In this document: piece after piece, positions 29,480-41,960 of the stretch
Position numbering within the stretch: position 1 is the first letter of the stretch
Layout of the letters: each line of letters opens with the position of its first letter
Assembly (NCBI GenBank): GCA_012295275.1
Contig: CM022674.1
Location: 7,611,436-7,673,435 of the forward strand
Direction of reading: 5' to 3'
DNA length: 62,000 nt
DNA from: Chrysomallon squamiferum
Lineage: Eukaryota > Mollusca > Gastropoda > Neomphalida > Peltospiridae
Made by a program: the position numbers and the translations under genes
Notes under the pieces: generated by a model
Database searches by the model: none
What the model saw: the letters and a program-made list of their open reading frames with translations, nothing else
Told to the model about the DNA's origin: nothing

Positions 29480-30002
29480 TGCAGTCACTGCACAGCTTAA
29501 CTGGATGTGTTTGCAGCAATTCACTTTATCCCCGGGCAGCGAGGAATCAAAACATGGAGTATGACGCGCATATCAAACGAGAGGTTGGAAATAAAATTTA
29601 CAAATCAAATATCACTGATAAGTGGCCCGCGGACAGAGCACGGAGAGAGAGAGAATCTGCAGAGTGCGGTGACAAACGCGCGTTCTCGCCACTGAATGAT
29701 TTGTACAAAACCGCTTAATCTCCACCCAGCAGCTCCCTGGTTACCAGCCAAACACCGCCAGCGACACACACGCTTAAACAGCGTCCAATAAAAAATGAGT
29801 ATTACATCGACCCCGTCGTTCATAATTTTTATATCACTTCCGGGTCTCGCGATGGACCGGAACTTGTCAATTATTGGCGGGAGTTTCGGCCCGGGTAAGT
29901 GGGATATCGATCCGCAGCCGGACACGCGCGGATATAAAGCAGTGAGGCAGCAGCAGAGACGCATTGCAATAAGACCCGCACGTCGTCAACGTCAGCGTCA
30001 AC
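29480..30002 (+). promoter_or_regulatory. Promoter and 5' UTR of the orcokinin-like gene
   Basis: This stretch is richer in GC and CpG and more complex than the surrounding repeats. A TATA box (TATAAAG, 29933-29939) lies about 65 bp before the start codon, so transcription probably begins near 29965 and the 5' UTR is roughly 40 nt. A CCAAT motif is at 29785-29789 and an ETS-like CTTCCGGG near 29836. The bases just before the ATG repeat CGTCAA/CGTCAG/CGTCAA. A 119-codon antisense frame (29605-29964) overlaps the region, but I treat it as chance openness in CpG-rich DNA. Confidence 0.6.
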
Positions 30003-30083
30003 ATGAAACTTTGCATGAGTAACTTGAAAATTGTCGTCGTTGTTGTTGCAGTTGTTGCTACGGTATTCGCGAAGAAGGAACAG
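30003..30083 (+). CDS. Orcokinin-like neuropeptide precursor, exon 1 (signal peptide)
   Basis: This 27-codon first coding exon is too short to stand out as an open frame. It reads MKLCMSNLKIVVVVVAVV and then ATVFA-KKEQ: a short basic N-region, a Val/Ala-rich hydrophobic core and a likely signal-peptidase site after Ala23 (TVFA|KK), so it targets the product to the secretory pathway. The start was chosen because it is the first ATG after the TATA box and has A at -3. A second in-frame Met is residue 5. The exon ends in CAG|GTAAGG, a strong donor in phase 0. The acceptor at 45071 is also phase 0, so joining gives KKEQ-SVELTNHE and opens directly into the repeat array. The splice is inferred; no transcript was seen. 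Confidence 0.8.
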
Positions 30084-30099
30084 GTAAGGTTTATTTGCA

Positions 30100-30453
30100 T
30101 TCGTTTCTTTACGTTTACCAATAATTTAATTTTACTCGATTTTTGTTTATTTTCAGCGACTTAAAGGAATTTTTGGTTTTAATTCTTTTTGTACATCCTT
30201 GTACCTGAAAAATTATAACAATTTCACTTTTATTAACACCGCGATGTTTTCTGTTATTAATATTATTTTGGTATTGATAGCATAATATGACTGGTATCAT
30301 TAAATGTTTGGATAGGAATAATAGAAAAAAAAATCGTACATACTCGCACATATACACATTGTGAAATAAAGTGTTTATTTGATTATTAAAGAGAATTTAT
30401 TAAAGATATGATTCTAATCAGATTTTCGCCTAAAAGGAACAAAAAGAAAAAAG

Positions 30454-30488
<35 letters not shown>

Positions 30489-32160
30489 GGACAAAACAAA
30501 CAAATATATAAATAAATAAATAACGAGAGCGCACTAAAAAACACTTGACTTTAATTAGCAAAAACCGTCTAATCAGTACAAATATTAATTATTTACATTT
30601 TAATTAGTTTATGTTGTATAAACTTAACTCCAGTTTTACACTTGTACTGCTGTGCAACAGAAATAAAATATTTAACATTGTCATCTTTTCTGCTAGAGTA
30701 CATCAAACTGGTATGAATAAACTTTTATTTATAAAACGTCTTTCTTTTAAAAAAAAAAATCTCTGTTATTGGCTCTTTTTATTATTATGATTTGCCTATA
30801 TTCACGACATCAGAAATCTATTTAAAATCATCAGCGAAAGGAAATTTATTTTTAAGAAAGTAAATTTTAATTGTTAGTTATTTTGGCTGTAGAAGTTTGT
30901 TTAAATGAACAACAGATGTGATGCACTGATGATTTCGTTTAATGATTCGCGGATCTGCGTGTCTCTAGTATCTGCTTCTACAATTTTACTTCTTTATTTT
31001 TTGTCCCTTTTACATTATTTCATTTTTTTTTGATCAAATCATTTATTTACCTATTTCCAAAAATTGCACTTTTCCCCACAGTGAAATAAATATATGATAT
31101 TGACCAAAACGTTGAGAATTGTAATTTTTGAAAACACACTCTATACTGTCCATGGAAGATTTTTCAAAGTTATTTTCTTCGTGCGTTAAGAACACAAGCA
31201 AACTTAATAACAATAAAAAATAAAAATAAAAAAATAAAAAAAATAAAAAAATGTTACATTCGGACCAATGTGACAGTTTTATGTGTTTATTCATTAATTT
31301 TCTTTAACTTAAATTTTGTCTGAACGGAAGACAGCCGTGTCATAAATCAGTGAAGCAATTAGGTGTTTGTTTCTGTGAACTCAGTTTTATTTGTTATTTC
31401 ATCAAACAGCTCTGCGACCATACATCGTCACTGAAAATCTGTAGCTGAATATTAAAAACCCCCACCAAAAACAACGTTTCAGTAACAAACTATGTTTATT
31501 AAAAAAGCAATTTAAAATAAATATAGATAATATTTACTGAATATTTTGTTAATTATCGTGAATAAGAACACTATATTGATAGCTGACATTTATTTTTAAA
31601 CTAACATTTGTAAAAACTTGTTTGTCACGGAATACAATCAGTTTGTTTAAAAGTTTGAAGAGCGGAGGTGAAACATTATTTTTTTATTTTCTTTGTACTT
31701 TGGTGAAAAAAATCATTAATTCTTTTCACTTATAAATAAATAAATAAACAAATAACTTAGAGATTTATAAATAAAACAGTATGATTCAGTTTCAAAAAAA
31801 CAAATTCATTTAAAAAATATAATAATGACGCAATGCTTATAAGTCCCAGCGTTGAAAAATTTATAAATAAAATAGTATTTGTGTCTGTAATGCAGTGTCG
31901 GTAATGCTCCTGGTTTAAATATTAATAATAAAAAAAAGTCACTGTGTTTATAAACGTCATATAGTTTAAATAAAATAACGCAATGTTTGAAAGCATTCTA
32001 TATTTGTAATTAAATAACGCAAAGTTTGAAAACGTTATATATTTATAAATAATATATAAGTTTGTCATCGTTTTTCAAACTTTTGCAAACACTGATCGCT
32101 TACATATTATATATATATATATATAGGTAATAATGGAGTTTATTCGAAACGTCATATAAC
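30100..32160. other. Intron, AT-rich portion
   Basis: Poly-A at 30455-30482. Degenerate AACGCAATGTTTGAAA-type repeats 31820-32040. No exon seen. Confidence 0.6.
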
Positions 32161-32285
32161 ATGTTTATGACGTTTGGAAGCACTGCATCATTACATATAT
32201 ATATAACCCTAACCCAAACCCTATATATATATATATATATATGTAAAATGATGCAGTGTTTTCAAACGTAATAAAAACGATGATA
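32161..32285. repeat. Inverted repeat with telomere-like loop
   Basis: The arms share ACGTTTGGAAGCACTGCATC (left) and its diverged complement (right), then TA runs. The loop (32205-32222) reads AACCCTAACCCAAACCCT, which resembles the CCCTAA telomere motif. Related half-units occur at 32055-32115, so the sequence belongs to a small local repeat family. Confidence 0.6.
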
Positions 32286-32429
32286 AACTTATAAAATTTG
32301 TTATCTAATTTGAGTACTTCGTTTCTGCCCATTATTTATTTTATATATATATTCCTAATTTACTTTCGCCATTCGCAATACTACAAAAACAACCAAAACA
32401 TTAAATATATAATACTATATTTAAGAAAT

Positions 32430-32485
32430 TGTTGATAATAATAAAATAATAATAATAATAATAGAAATAATAACAATAATAATAA

Positions 32486-32548
<63 letters not shown>

Positions 32549-32690
32549 TGATGATAATAATAATAATAATAATAATAATGATAATCGCAAATAACTGTGA
32601 TAATGATAATAATGCGAGTTTTCAGTGTTGTCGCTGAGTTTTCAGTGTTGTCGATGACGACGTTTCACAACGTCGAGCCTATCACCAGCT
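32430..32690. repeat. (AAT)n followed by a diverged copy of the exon 2 upstream flank
   Basis: After the AAT tract come CGCAAATAAC and TGCGAGTTTTCAGTGTTGTC (32613-32632), which match CACAAATAAC and TGCGAGTGTTCAGTGTTGTC at 44970-45033. A perfect 7-bp hairpin, CGACGTT/AACGTCG, lies at 32658-32675. Confidence 0.55.
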
Positions 32691-33362
32691 TCTGATCGTA
32701 ACTGAAAACACACAACTAAAACCAGACTGAACAAGCGGGTAAAATGAGGAGAGAGACAGCAACAAAATACAAGTCTACTTTCTTTCTCCCGGAGAACGGG
32801 TTAAGTTTTAATAACGTCATTACTTTTCTGTATGTTATTCTTTCCATCTTTGAAAATTGCTTGAAATACTTCATCACTCTGCACTTCATCGAGGAACAAC
32901 TTCTAAAAAAAAAAAAAATGCCTACAGCTGTTTGCGAAAAATACTTAGATTGCAAACATTTTGTTTCAAAATTACTTCACCCGAATTACCCCTGTTACTT
33001 TATAGCAAACGCTCCAGAATGAAAGTGTTCTGTGGTCCGCTACGACATCACCGTGGACTCCCAATCTGCAACTTCGCTTGTGCGGACCCTAAGCGATGTC
33101 GCATCACGGACCTCGGTTGAAAAAGCCCCTCTGTTTTAGCTGAAGGAGAACGTACAAACACGACCTGGTGTTGGAAAAGCCATCACGCACGTCGTCGCTA
33201 ATCTGCGAATAAGTTTGTTACGCGTAATGACTTTTTAAAACTGTAATAGCAGATGTCCCAGTATTTCACTCAGACAGTTTCCGATAAAACCGCCGCGTCC
33301 AATAACTGTCTGCTTCCGTTACATCAACGCGCCCTTGTAGCCGCAGTATTTATGTACAAACC
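32691..33362. other. Non-repetitive intronic island
   Basis: Overlapping plus-strand frames of 92 and 87 codons are open but unrecognised. GGTCCG...GACATC at 33035 has an imperfect complement at 33090-33115, suggesting a small inverted repeat. Confidence 0.3.
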
Positions 33363-33510
33363 ACGTTTACAGACTGGCCACGTTGTGTACAAGTCACGTT
33401 GTTTATGTAACAGTCACGTAATTTATGTGGTAGTCACGTTGTTTGTGTATCGCTCATGTAATTGTGTATCGCATTATTTATGTATCACTCACGTTGTTTA
33501 TTGTATCACT
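33363..33510. repeat. 20-bp minisatellite
   Basis: About seven units of GTCACGTTGTTTATGTAACA with variation. Confidence 0.75.
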
Positions 33511-33519
33511 TTGATTTTG

Positions 33520-33730
33520 TGTAACTAATAATAATTAGTGTAAAGTGTTTACTATTTCTTGTGTTACATAAAATAATGATTAGTGTAAAGAGTTAACTGT
33601 TTCTTATTACTTTAAAATAAAGTAATAATTAGTTCTTATTTTACATTAAAATAATGATTAATGTAAAGTACTAACTATTTCTTCTGTTTAACTTTCAAAT
33701 AGTAATCAGTTCAAAGAGTTAAAAAAAAAA
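33520..33730. repeat. Degenerate tandem repeat, about 55-60 bp
   Basis: Units share AATAATGATTAGTGTAAAG and TACTATTTCTT; three to four copies. Confidence 0.65.
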
Positions 33731-34965
33731 GTGTTTAAAACAAACAGTGTAAAATACATCTAGCGTCGTATTTCAGAATAATTATTCGTTAATAATTATT
33801 CGCATCCATTGTTTTTGTCTTTTTGATACGCTCACAGAATCTAAAATTAGAAAGCGCCAGGCCGGTGTGGTTTGTAGAGCTGTCCAATTAATTGTTCATT
33901 ATTTGACATTATTTTTTGAAAGCAGTGCCTACTGCTGCAGGGGATTTTCACACGGAAAACACAGAGAAATCAGCACTGGCGTGTAAGCGACTGCTTCAAG
34001 ACTCATTTCTGCATAAATCTCTAATAACAAAAATTAGGGAGTGATTATTTTCGTGTTGTTTTCTATCATACTTGATGTTTGTTATTTTTGTTATTAAATT
34101 ACAGAGACATTTATGATACGTCTGGCACAGATAAATTTAAAAAGAGAAAGAAAAAAAAAAAGAAGAAGAAGAATAAGAAGTTATGAATACTGTTTTGGTG
34201 GTTAATTTTACAGTGTTGCGTCTGACATTCCGCTTTGTTCTGAACAGTTAGGGTTTCACAGAAAGGTGTGTGGTATGTGCTGCTCGTCAAATGAGGAGAC
34301 AACGTAAAAAAGATCCAATGCTGCTCGGTTAGTATCAGAAATAAAGCATAAGTTTCAGGTTAGGTAACTCTGGTGATAAGAAACTTCAGTGGTATCTGTC
34401 TTTAGCGAGGTGAATGGCGACCCACGATGTATAGACACTTTTCCGAGTCGGATTATTTTTCAGTGAATTCGTCCCTCAAATCAGCGGACACGAACACACC
34501 TTTTTTAAATTATTATCATTCACTGCTAAAGCCGACAGCCATACCAATTTGTTTTCTCAAAAATAAAAAATGTTATTGCTGTAGGGCAGATTTATACGAT
34601 ATATTTAAAGATGGCGTCGCCCATTTCCTGCATTGCAGAGCGCATGCAGAGCGTATCTTTGTTTTTTCTTCACATAACCAGAACCCGCGAACTGAAATCA
34701 CAAAACGCTAGTCCGTCAAAACTCGCGAGTTCAACTAATTTGGTAGATCATTTTGATTATTCAATCATTCAACATCATTTCATGCATATTTATCTTTTAT
34801 AAACACCGCTTTTGCGGAATGTTCTTTATTTGTTTTGGTGCGGCTGGCACAAATCAGAGGTCTGTTTGGAGTTCAAACGCAATATTTGTTTATATTTAAA
34901 AAAATAACATGATTAATTTACACCCTTCAGTGAACTCAGTATGTCTGCAGTTGTATTTTATGAGA
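33731..34965. other. Intronic DNA, no exon recognised
   Basis: A 94-codon plus-strand frame (34427-34711) is unrecognised. AAGATGGCGTCGCCC (34609) resembles a YY1 site. Confidence 0.4.
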
Positions 34966-35130
34966 AAGCCGTGACACTGTGGCAATGCCCGGCTACGACG
35001 ATTTATATTTTTTCCTGTTACTGGTTTGATTCCTGTGCATAAAGATTGTAAATATGTTTTAAAAAAAAAATGTACCTGATGAGAGGACACCTGCGTTGTA
35101 GGGACATTTTGTTCGGCACAACACAGTACC
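34966..35130 (+). mobile_element. tRNA-derived SINE-like copy
   Basis: The head has an A-box-like GTGACACTGTGGCAATG and, about 40 bp on, a B-box-like GGTTTGATTCC. The body AAAGATTGTAAATATG...TGATGAGAGGACA...GTTGTAGGGACATT (35040-35110) recurs in opposite orientation at 39640-39720. Pol III boxes plus a recurring body support a SINE. The family name is not known to me. Confidence 0.5.
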
Positions 35131-36633
35131 ACAGTATATATATATACCGAGTCTGGGGAAAAAAAAGTATTTATCTGCGGTAACTCGGTTTAGTATTTAT
35201 CAAAGTGGGCTACTGAGAGTGAACTGACAGTGTTATAGCATTATCACTTTGTAATAGAAACTTCAATTTCTGATGATGATGAAGGATATTGAATATAGTC
35301 TATTTGTGATGATGATTATTATAATTTTATTTTTAATCGGAATCACTGCTAGGGATAATTTACTCATCTCCAGTAATTATCATAAATCATTAATATTTAT
35401 TTATGGTTGTGTGTTCTATTTGTATTTACTGTAGTATAATATACAGCTGTATTCATATATACCAGATTTCATTCAACTTACAAACGAATAAAATACCGTG
35501 AAATTGTATGGATTATAAATATAAAACAGTTACACAGGTGTGTGTATGTGCGTCCAGACTGATTTTTGAAAAGAATCATCTGGCTATTTTAAATTATGTT
35601 TTAAAAGTGGTCACAGACGTATGCTTTCTAAAAAGGTAGCATGTGGTAAAACAAGTAAAAGTATAAGCAGCACTTAATCTTTACTTTGTAAAAAATGTCT
35701 TAATGTCATTTCTGTATATTCAGACAACTGTGATGTCTCGGCGCGTTTATTTCTACTAAGCGAATAAAATGGAGGATGCCTGGTGCACAAAGATCATGCT
35801 CCACTTGGTTTATTTCCCGATCCAGACACAACTGCACGATTATTTTACACAAGTCGAGATACTGTCTTTGTGTCGTAGTGAAGTAAAAGGTTTATTACGC
35901 AGCAGTAAAGTGTTTTCTTCTGATTATGTGTTAAATACAAACTTTTTCCTTCTCAGATTTTTGATAAAAATAAAAGGAAAAAGAGAAAAAATTAAATATA
36001 ACAACATGAAGTATAACGATGTACATGAAGTTGTGATCTACTATGGAGTTTTAGCATCATCACAGCTTCATAAACACAACGTCAGCAAATCCACTGCTAA
36101 AGATCCTAATCAAGTTCCAAAACGTGATTTTCGTATAAAAGCTCTCCATTTGGTACACAGTGTTTCATGCCCGTAACCATGACAAAAATATATGACAAAC
36201 ATATTTAAAGATGCTAAGCCATTCCATAGTTACGTGCTTCTTCAAAACAAAAATACCTTTTATATTAATCTTTTTAAGTTATGTGAAATTAAAACGCAGG
36301 CGAGACACTAGTTAATGTTTTTACAAAATGCTTTGAAACGGAATGGTTGCTTAGTGCAGACGTGACGTTTCGCTTGTCGCACATTAGCAGAACTGAACCG
36401 TCTGGCAATCTGCTACGATGATAATGATAAAACAATGAAAAGGATCAAAAATTTTATCATTTGAAGGTCAGCTGTAATAAACTATCACATAAAATCAATT
36501 TAATCGCCTTCGTCACGACATGAAAATGGCTGGTTTAGTTATCAGTCACCGAAAAGTAATTATCTGTCATAAGTAAGATGAACGTGTTTTCGTGATCACT
36601 ATTATTCCGTTGTAGAGCCGTTTGATTCTCTTG

Positions 36634-36637
<4 letters not shown>
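35131..36637 (+). other. Intronic DNA with an unrecognised 135-codon frame
   Basis: The frame 35769-36176 starts MEDAWCTKIMLHLVYF and is not low-complexity, but shows no domain, and its Lys/Asn/Tyr-rich middle is what AT-rich DNA gives by chance. The rest is AT-rich. Confidence 0.2.

Positions 36638-36717
<80 letters not shown>
36638..36717. repeat. (CT)n microsatellite in the intron
   Basis: CT repeat of about 80 bp. Confidence 0.97.
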
Positions 36718-36720
<3 letters not shown>

Positions 36721-37664
36721 GTGTGTGCATACGCGCACACATGCATAACACAAGCCTACAAAAACAAATTGTCGCAAAATTATACTGTAGGAATTGTTAT
36801 AAATTCTGTGTTCTACGATAATGTTACATATTAAATTTGTTTGATTAAGATGATAATTAGTACATAATTAATGAAAACGATTTTACAATTACATATTTAA
36901 TACTGGTTATGTACTTAATGATAATGATAATATATTTAATGAGTTCATAATCAGGCAGAAGCCGTAGAATACTGACAAAACAAATTTTGTTTATTAATAA
37001 ATATAGAATTATGTATCTGCGTCGTTTATGACTTTATCTTTCTGTGTTCTCTGTCTCTGTGTCAATCTCTGTCTCTCTCTCTCTTGTCTCTCTGTCTCCA
37101 CCTGCCTTTCCTTAATACTGCACTAACAGAGACCTAAGTTATGTTGGTGATGACACAGAAGATTTCAATTAACAGAAAATGTATTCATACTGCAAAACGT
37201 TAGAAACAAAAAATCCAATATGTAGACAAAATCCGTTTTCATTGAAAGCTGCGCTGTAATCTTAAATTTCATTTTCGTTTTTCGCGAACGGAAAACAAGT
37301 ATATTAGTTTCAATAATCAACAGAGTTGTGAAACAATCAGCATTAAGATTGAAAAAAAAAAAAATAAAAAGTAAACAGGATATGAACATTATTTATTTTG
37401 ATCCATGTTGAACGTAGAAATAGTTACTTGTAAACGTGTCTTAAACAACGAAATAAATTTTAAAAATTAAAAAAAAAATGTCTTCCAGTGTTTCAGTTAC
37501 AAAAAACTGCTATCTTTTTGCCTTTATGCCAGATCGGCCAATTAGTTCTACACAAATGGCGTAATTTTTGCCAAGAAAAACACGGAACAATACCGTGACG
37601 CTCTGTCTGGTGTTAATGAACTTTCTTTACAGCTAACATCTGTCTAGTAACAAAAATAATTATT
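36718..37664. other. Intronic AT-rich DNA, no exon
   Basis: Short CT-rich stretch at 37040-37100; nothing else recognisable. Confidence 0.5.
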
Positions 37665-38290
37665 TTTGTTCATACTAACACGCTCACGCAGTTTTACGTA
37701 ACATATTATTTAATATTCATACTAACACGCTCACGCAGTTTTACGTAACGTATTATTTAATATTCATACTAACACGCTCACGCAGTTTTACGTAACATAT
37801 ATTTAATATTCATACTAACACGCTCACGCAGTTTTACGTAACATATATTTAATATTCATACTAGCATACTCACGTTGTAATACATAAAGTGTTTTTAATA
37901 TTCACACTGGTAGTATTACGTAATGTATATTTAATATTCATGATGTACACTCAAGTAGTATTACGCAATTTTCATAGCTCAGTGATGTAGTATTACGTAA
38001 CGTGTATTTAATATTCATACTAGTATTCACGTAGCATTATGTAAAGTGTATTTGTTAGCCATGCTAGCGCAGTAACGTAGTGTTACGTAACGTGTATTTA
38101 ATATTCATATTAGTACTCACGTAGCATTATGTAAAGTGTATTTGATAGTCATGCTAGCGCAGTAACGTAGTGTTACGTAACGTGTATTTAATATTCTTAC
38201 TAGCGCAGTGATGTAGTATTAGGTAAAGTGTATTTAATATTCATACTAGTATTCATGTAGTATAACGTAATGTGTATTTAATATTCATGT
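37665..38290. repeat. 46-47-bp minisatellite in the intron
   Basis: Four near-identical units (37671-37857) carry CATACTAACACGCTCACGCA and TTTTACGTAACATATT. About nine degenerate units follow, with TACGTAA and TTTAATATTCATACTAG. Confidence 0.9.
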
Positions 38291-40598
38291 GTGTGTGTGT
38301 GCGTGTGTGTGAGTATTTACGAGTGCATCTGAGGGTGTCAGTATTCATCAGTATTTGTGTACGTATGTCAGACTGTACGTCTGTATGTTAATATAAGCTG
38401 AGCTTCTGTCGGCTTTTATTTTTTGTGCTAAATCCAGTCACACCGTCTTATTCTGTCTGTCGTATTTCATCTGTGAAATCTCGAATGTGTGAATTTGAAG
38501 ACTATTGTTCTTACACTGACACACCTACCTCGCTGTGTGTTTAATGCACTAACACGGTGAGGCGTAATCTACAGACCAGTCACAATCTACTTGATTAGTT
38601 TTATCAATCAAATTTCCTCCCTTGTTCGATGAGCATCATTTAGGTCGGTGCGAAAGCTGGGACACAGCGTCAAAAAATAGACTAATGTACGTTTCCTTTC
38701 CTCCTAGGTTTTCTTACCGAATGATATTTAATTACGTTTATAGAGATCAGTGAAAGACTTTGTTACAGACGCCTCATCTTAATCTGGAGATAACCTATTT
38801 TTCGCTCAATTTGTAGACTATTTTATCGACTAATGAAATGAGGAAGAAGACACCTGACAAAGTAATAAAGATTTTTTTTTTAATTATTATTCACCTTACG
38901 TCAATTACTCTAATAATTTGTATTTTTAAACTCTGCAGACACAATAATCTTGATCAGATACTCGGATCAGTAATTAAATATATTAAGGAAAAGGACTGAA
39001 GAAAAAAAAAAGAGAGAGAAATTCATCAATCATTTGTTTAAAAAAAGTTTTTAACACAAATAAAAAAGATAAAAAAAAAATAAAAATATAAAAATAAAAA
39101 TGAAATAAATAACTAAAGAAAGAATATTAAAGGTGAATAAAACAAAAACAAACATAAAAATCTACTGAAAAGAAGAAGAAGATAAACAGTGATTATTATA
39201 ATAAACAAATAAACAGAAATTTTACTAAATATTTGAATTATATTAAAAGACAATTCAATATGTAATTTAAACTATATAAACATATATTGTTAGTTTGGAT
39301 GCATACAGACAAATTTACTGTAAGTCAAAAATAACATACACAGACAATTTTATAATAAACTGAACCAATGTAAACTTGTAATTTCACTGCAATGTACTGT
39401 ATATTTGAGTCTGTAGAACAAGATACAAAGATATACTAGATGTTTGAAAGTAAACTCTACGTAAAGTTACATGTAAATTTGATATTTCATAATTACAGAA
39501 TTATATTATGAGTTTGAATATAACTACTTAGATAATTTAATAATATTTGGAAATTTAACTATCGTATTTAATATATAAGGAAGTTATTAAACGAAGTTTC
39601 TAAATCTATGATAAAACGACTGCTCTTCGTCACAAAGTAACAATGTCCCTACAATGCAAATGTCCTCTCATCAGACATTTTTTTCTTAACATATTTACAA
39701 TCTTTACACTCTGGAACCATTTTTTTTTTTTTTTTCAAAGACGAGAAGATTGACAACGACGTGCTAATCAGACGACGTCATTGACGTGGATAAACGACAT
39801 GTTCTATTTATTTCACGTGTTATCTAAGCACATCTCATCTCACAGTAATGACTGTGTGACACTCAAGTGTCGCTTCTTGTCTCACCAAAAATAGAGCACG
39901 TGCATCCGTCTGCCATTTCTAAAGCTTGAAGAAACGAATCGCGATGCTGAGCTTTTCATGTGATGACAGAGGCAAAGAGCGTTTTAAACAACGACGACGT
40001 CAGCATGCTCTCCCACGTGAATCCGATTTGTCCAAACACATCCTCATCTTTATCAGATTAATAAGCATTCTTGCACGAGTTCGTGTGTAGGTTTGGTTAC
40101 ATATATGTCCGTGGTTACTGTTACAGTGCAGGTTAGGTTACATATATAAAAGTGGTTACTACTGCAGAATGTGCGGGTGGAATGTTGCTCACTCGCTCAC
40201 TTCATTTTTTCACTCTCACATTTTCCCACTGTACGGCTCGAGGTATATCTTGATACAACTACCACAAAATTTCCTAAAAGAGGCGAGAAAAATTAATTTC
40301 CCATTATGATTTTTAATTATGTCACTGAGAGAAATTAATATTTATGATAAATTTATCATTTTGGGAGAGCGTTCATCCCTCACCTAGCATCCATTGAAAT
40401 ACACGCATCTGATATGTAGATATCAGTTTAAGAAGACATTGTGTTTGTGTGTGTGTATCTGTATTAATGTTACTGTTTCACTCTATATGTGCATAGTTTT
40501 GTGTGTCTGTATTTGTATATCTGTATGTGTACGTTCAGATGTCTGCCTTTCTATATTTATGTACAAATATATAGACATTTAGGCAAAAAAAGACAGAA

Positions 40599-40602
<4 letters not shown>
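38291..40602. other. Intronic AT-rich DNA, no exon
   Basis: A-rich 39000-39190; a more complex island at 39760-40200. Apart from the SINE-like fragment at 39640, nothing recognisable. Confidence 0.5.
39640..39725 (-). mobile_element. Partial second copy of the SINE-like repeat
   Basis: Read on the minus strand it matches the body of the 34966-35130 repeat: AAGATTGTAAATATGTT, then GATGAGAGGACATTTGC and TGTAGGGACATTGTT. The tRNA-like head is truncated just upstream at a poly-A/T run. Confidence 0.5.

Positions 40603-40695
<93 letters not shown>
40603..40695. repeat. (GA)n microsatellite in the intron
   Basis: GA repeat of about 90 bp. Confidence 0.97.
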
Positions 40696-40697
<2 letters not shown>

Positions 40698-40839
40698 CTT
40701 TTTTATTTTCATCGTTAAAGACATTTTATCCGCTTGTTTCTCACGACAATCCGATCAGTTAACTATTATCAGTTATTTGCTTTGACGTAGAAGTCTGTGA
40801 TATTAACACACAATGACACCTACACAATCAGCGTCAACG

Positions 40840-41190
40840 ACATTATCATCATCATCATCATCACCGTGTCATCGTCGCTGTATCAAGTAACCAGTAATAT
40901 ACCCCATACCAAGAACATAAATGAATGAATGAGAGAATGAATGAATGAGTGAGTGAATAAATAATAAGTAAATAAGCAACGAAATTATCATCATCACCAT
41001 TAAAAACCAATAATATACCTCACACACATAAATGAATGAATGAACAGAAAAAATAAATAAGCAAATACATTATTATCATCATCACGACAACATCGTTACA
41101 TCAAATAACCGGTAATGCACCCCAAACCAAGGACAAAAATAAATGAATGCGAGAATAAACAAATATACAAACAAACAAATAAATAAGCAC
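40840..41190. repeat. Degenerate repeat of about 110 bp x 3 with (AATG)n
   Basis: Three units begin AACCAGTAATATACCCCATA or similar (40890, 41006, 41108) and continue into AAATGAATGAATG runs. A (CAT)n tract precedes units one to three. Confidence 0.65.
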
Positions 41191-41529
41191 GAAACAGAAA
41201 AAAATGAGGAGAAAATATTTGTTCTCGTTGTTAAGACAGTTTTTTTTTTTTCTTCTATAAAACAATTACTGTTGTTTAGTTAATTTGTTATAGACTGTAG
41301 TCATCACAGAATCAGTGGCTGGTGAGGAACAGCTAACTCACGGACAGAAACACTGAATCTAATCTCTTGGATTTTAGACATAACAAGTGTCCGTCGGGTT
41401 TTCATTAGTCGGCCATTTTGACAAACAGGGTCACTGGAAGAAGCATTTCGTGTCAGGATTTGTTTGTCAGTGTTGTTATGGTAACAACGTTTGCCTTAGA
41501 CGAATTGATGATAAAATAATGTTCACCGA

Positions 41530-41960
41530 AAAACTGCTATGATGTACCAAGTGATACAGTTATGAGAAATCTGTTTAATCAAAAGTATCATGTACCCAAT
41601 AATCGAGTTAAAATAAATGTAGTTCGTTGTATCACTATTACAGTGAAAAGAGAGATACAATTATACCAAGCTCCGTTTAATGGGTAGCTACTGTTATAGC
41701 AAATATGTTATACCAGTAGTACCATGTAGCCAGTGATACAATTGTAGCAAGTTTATTGTATCGCTAGTACCATATTCAGTACCAGCGTGTACCCAGTGAT
41801 ACAATTATATCAAATATGTTTTATCGGCATTACCGCGTATCCACAGATACAGTTATAGCAAGTCTGTCGTGCAGGGACTAACGTGTACCGAGTGATACAG
41901 TTGTACCAAGTGTGTTGTATCGTTATTACCATTCAGTCAGTGGCGCAAATACAATAGCGT
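41530..41960. repeat. Degenerate tandem repeat, about 55-65 bp
   Basis: Recurring words are GATACAGTTATAGCAAGT, TTGTATCG and TACCATGTACCCAGT in loose tandem order. Confidence 0.65.

Noticed and set aside
29605-29964. 119-codon antisense frame over the promoter
   Set aside because: It covers the TATA and CCAAT boxes of the neuropeptide gene and matches no family; CpG-rich DNA has few stops.
32857-33120. Alternative exon for the neuropeptide gene
   Set aside because: It has no dibasic-flanked peptide and no phase-0 acceptor with a pyrimidine tract.
35769-36176. 135-codon intronic frame as a gene
   Set aside because: It has no domain, promoter or splice signals, and the composition fits AT-rich chance. 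It is kept only as a remark.
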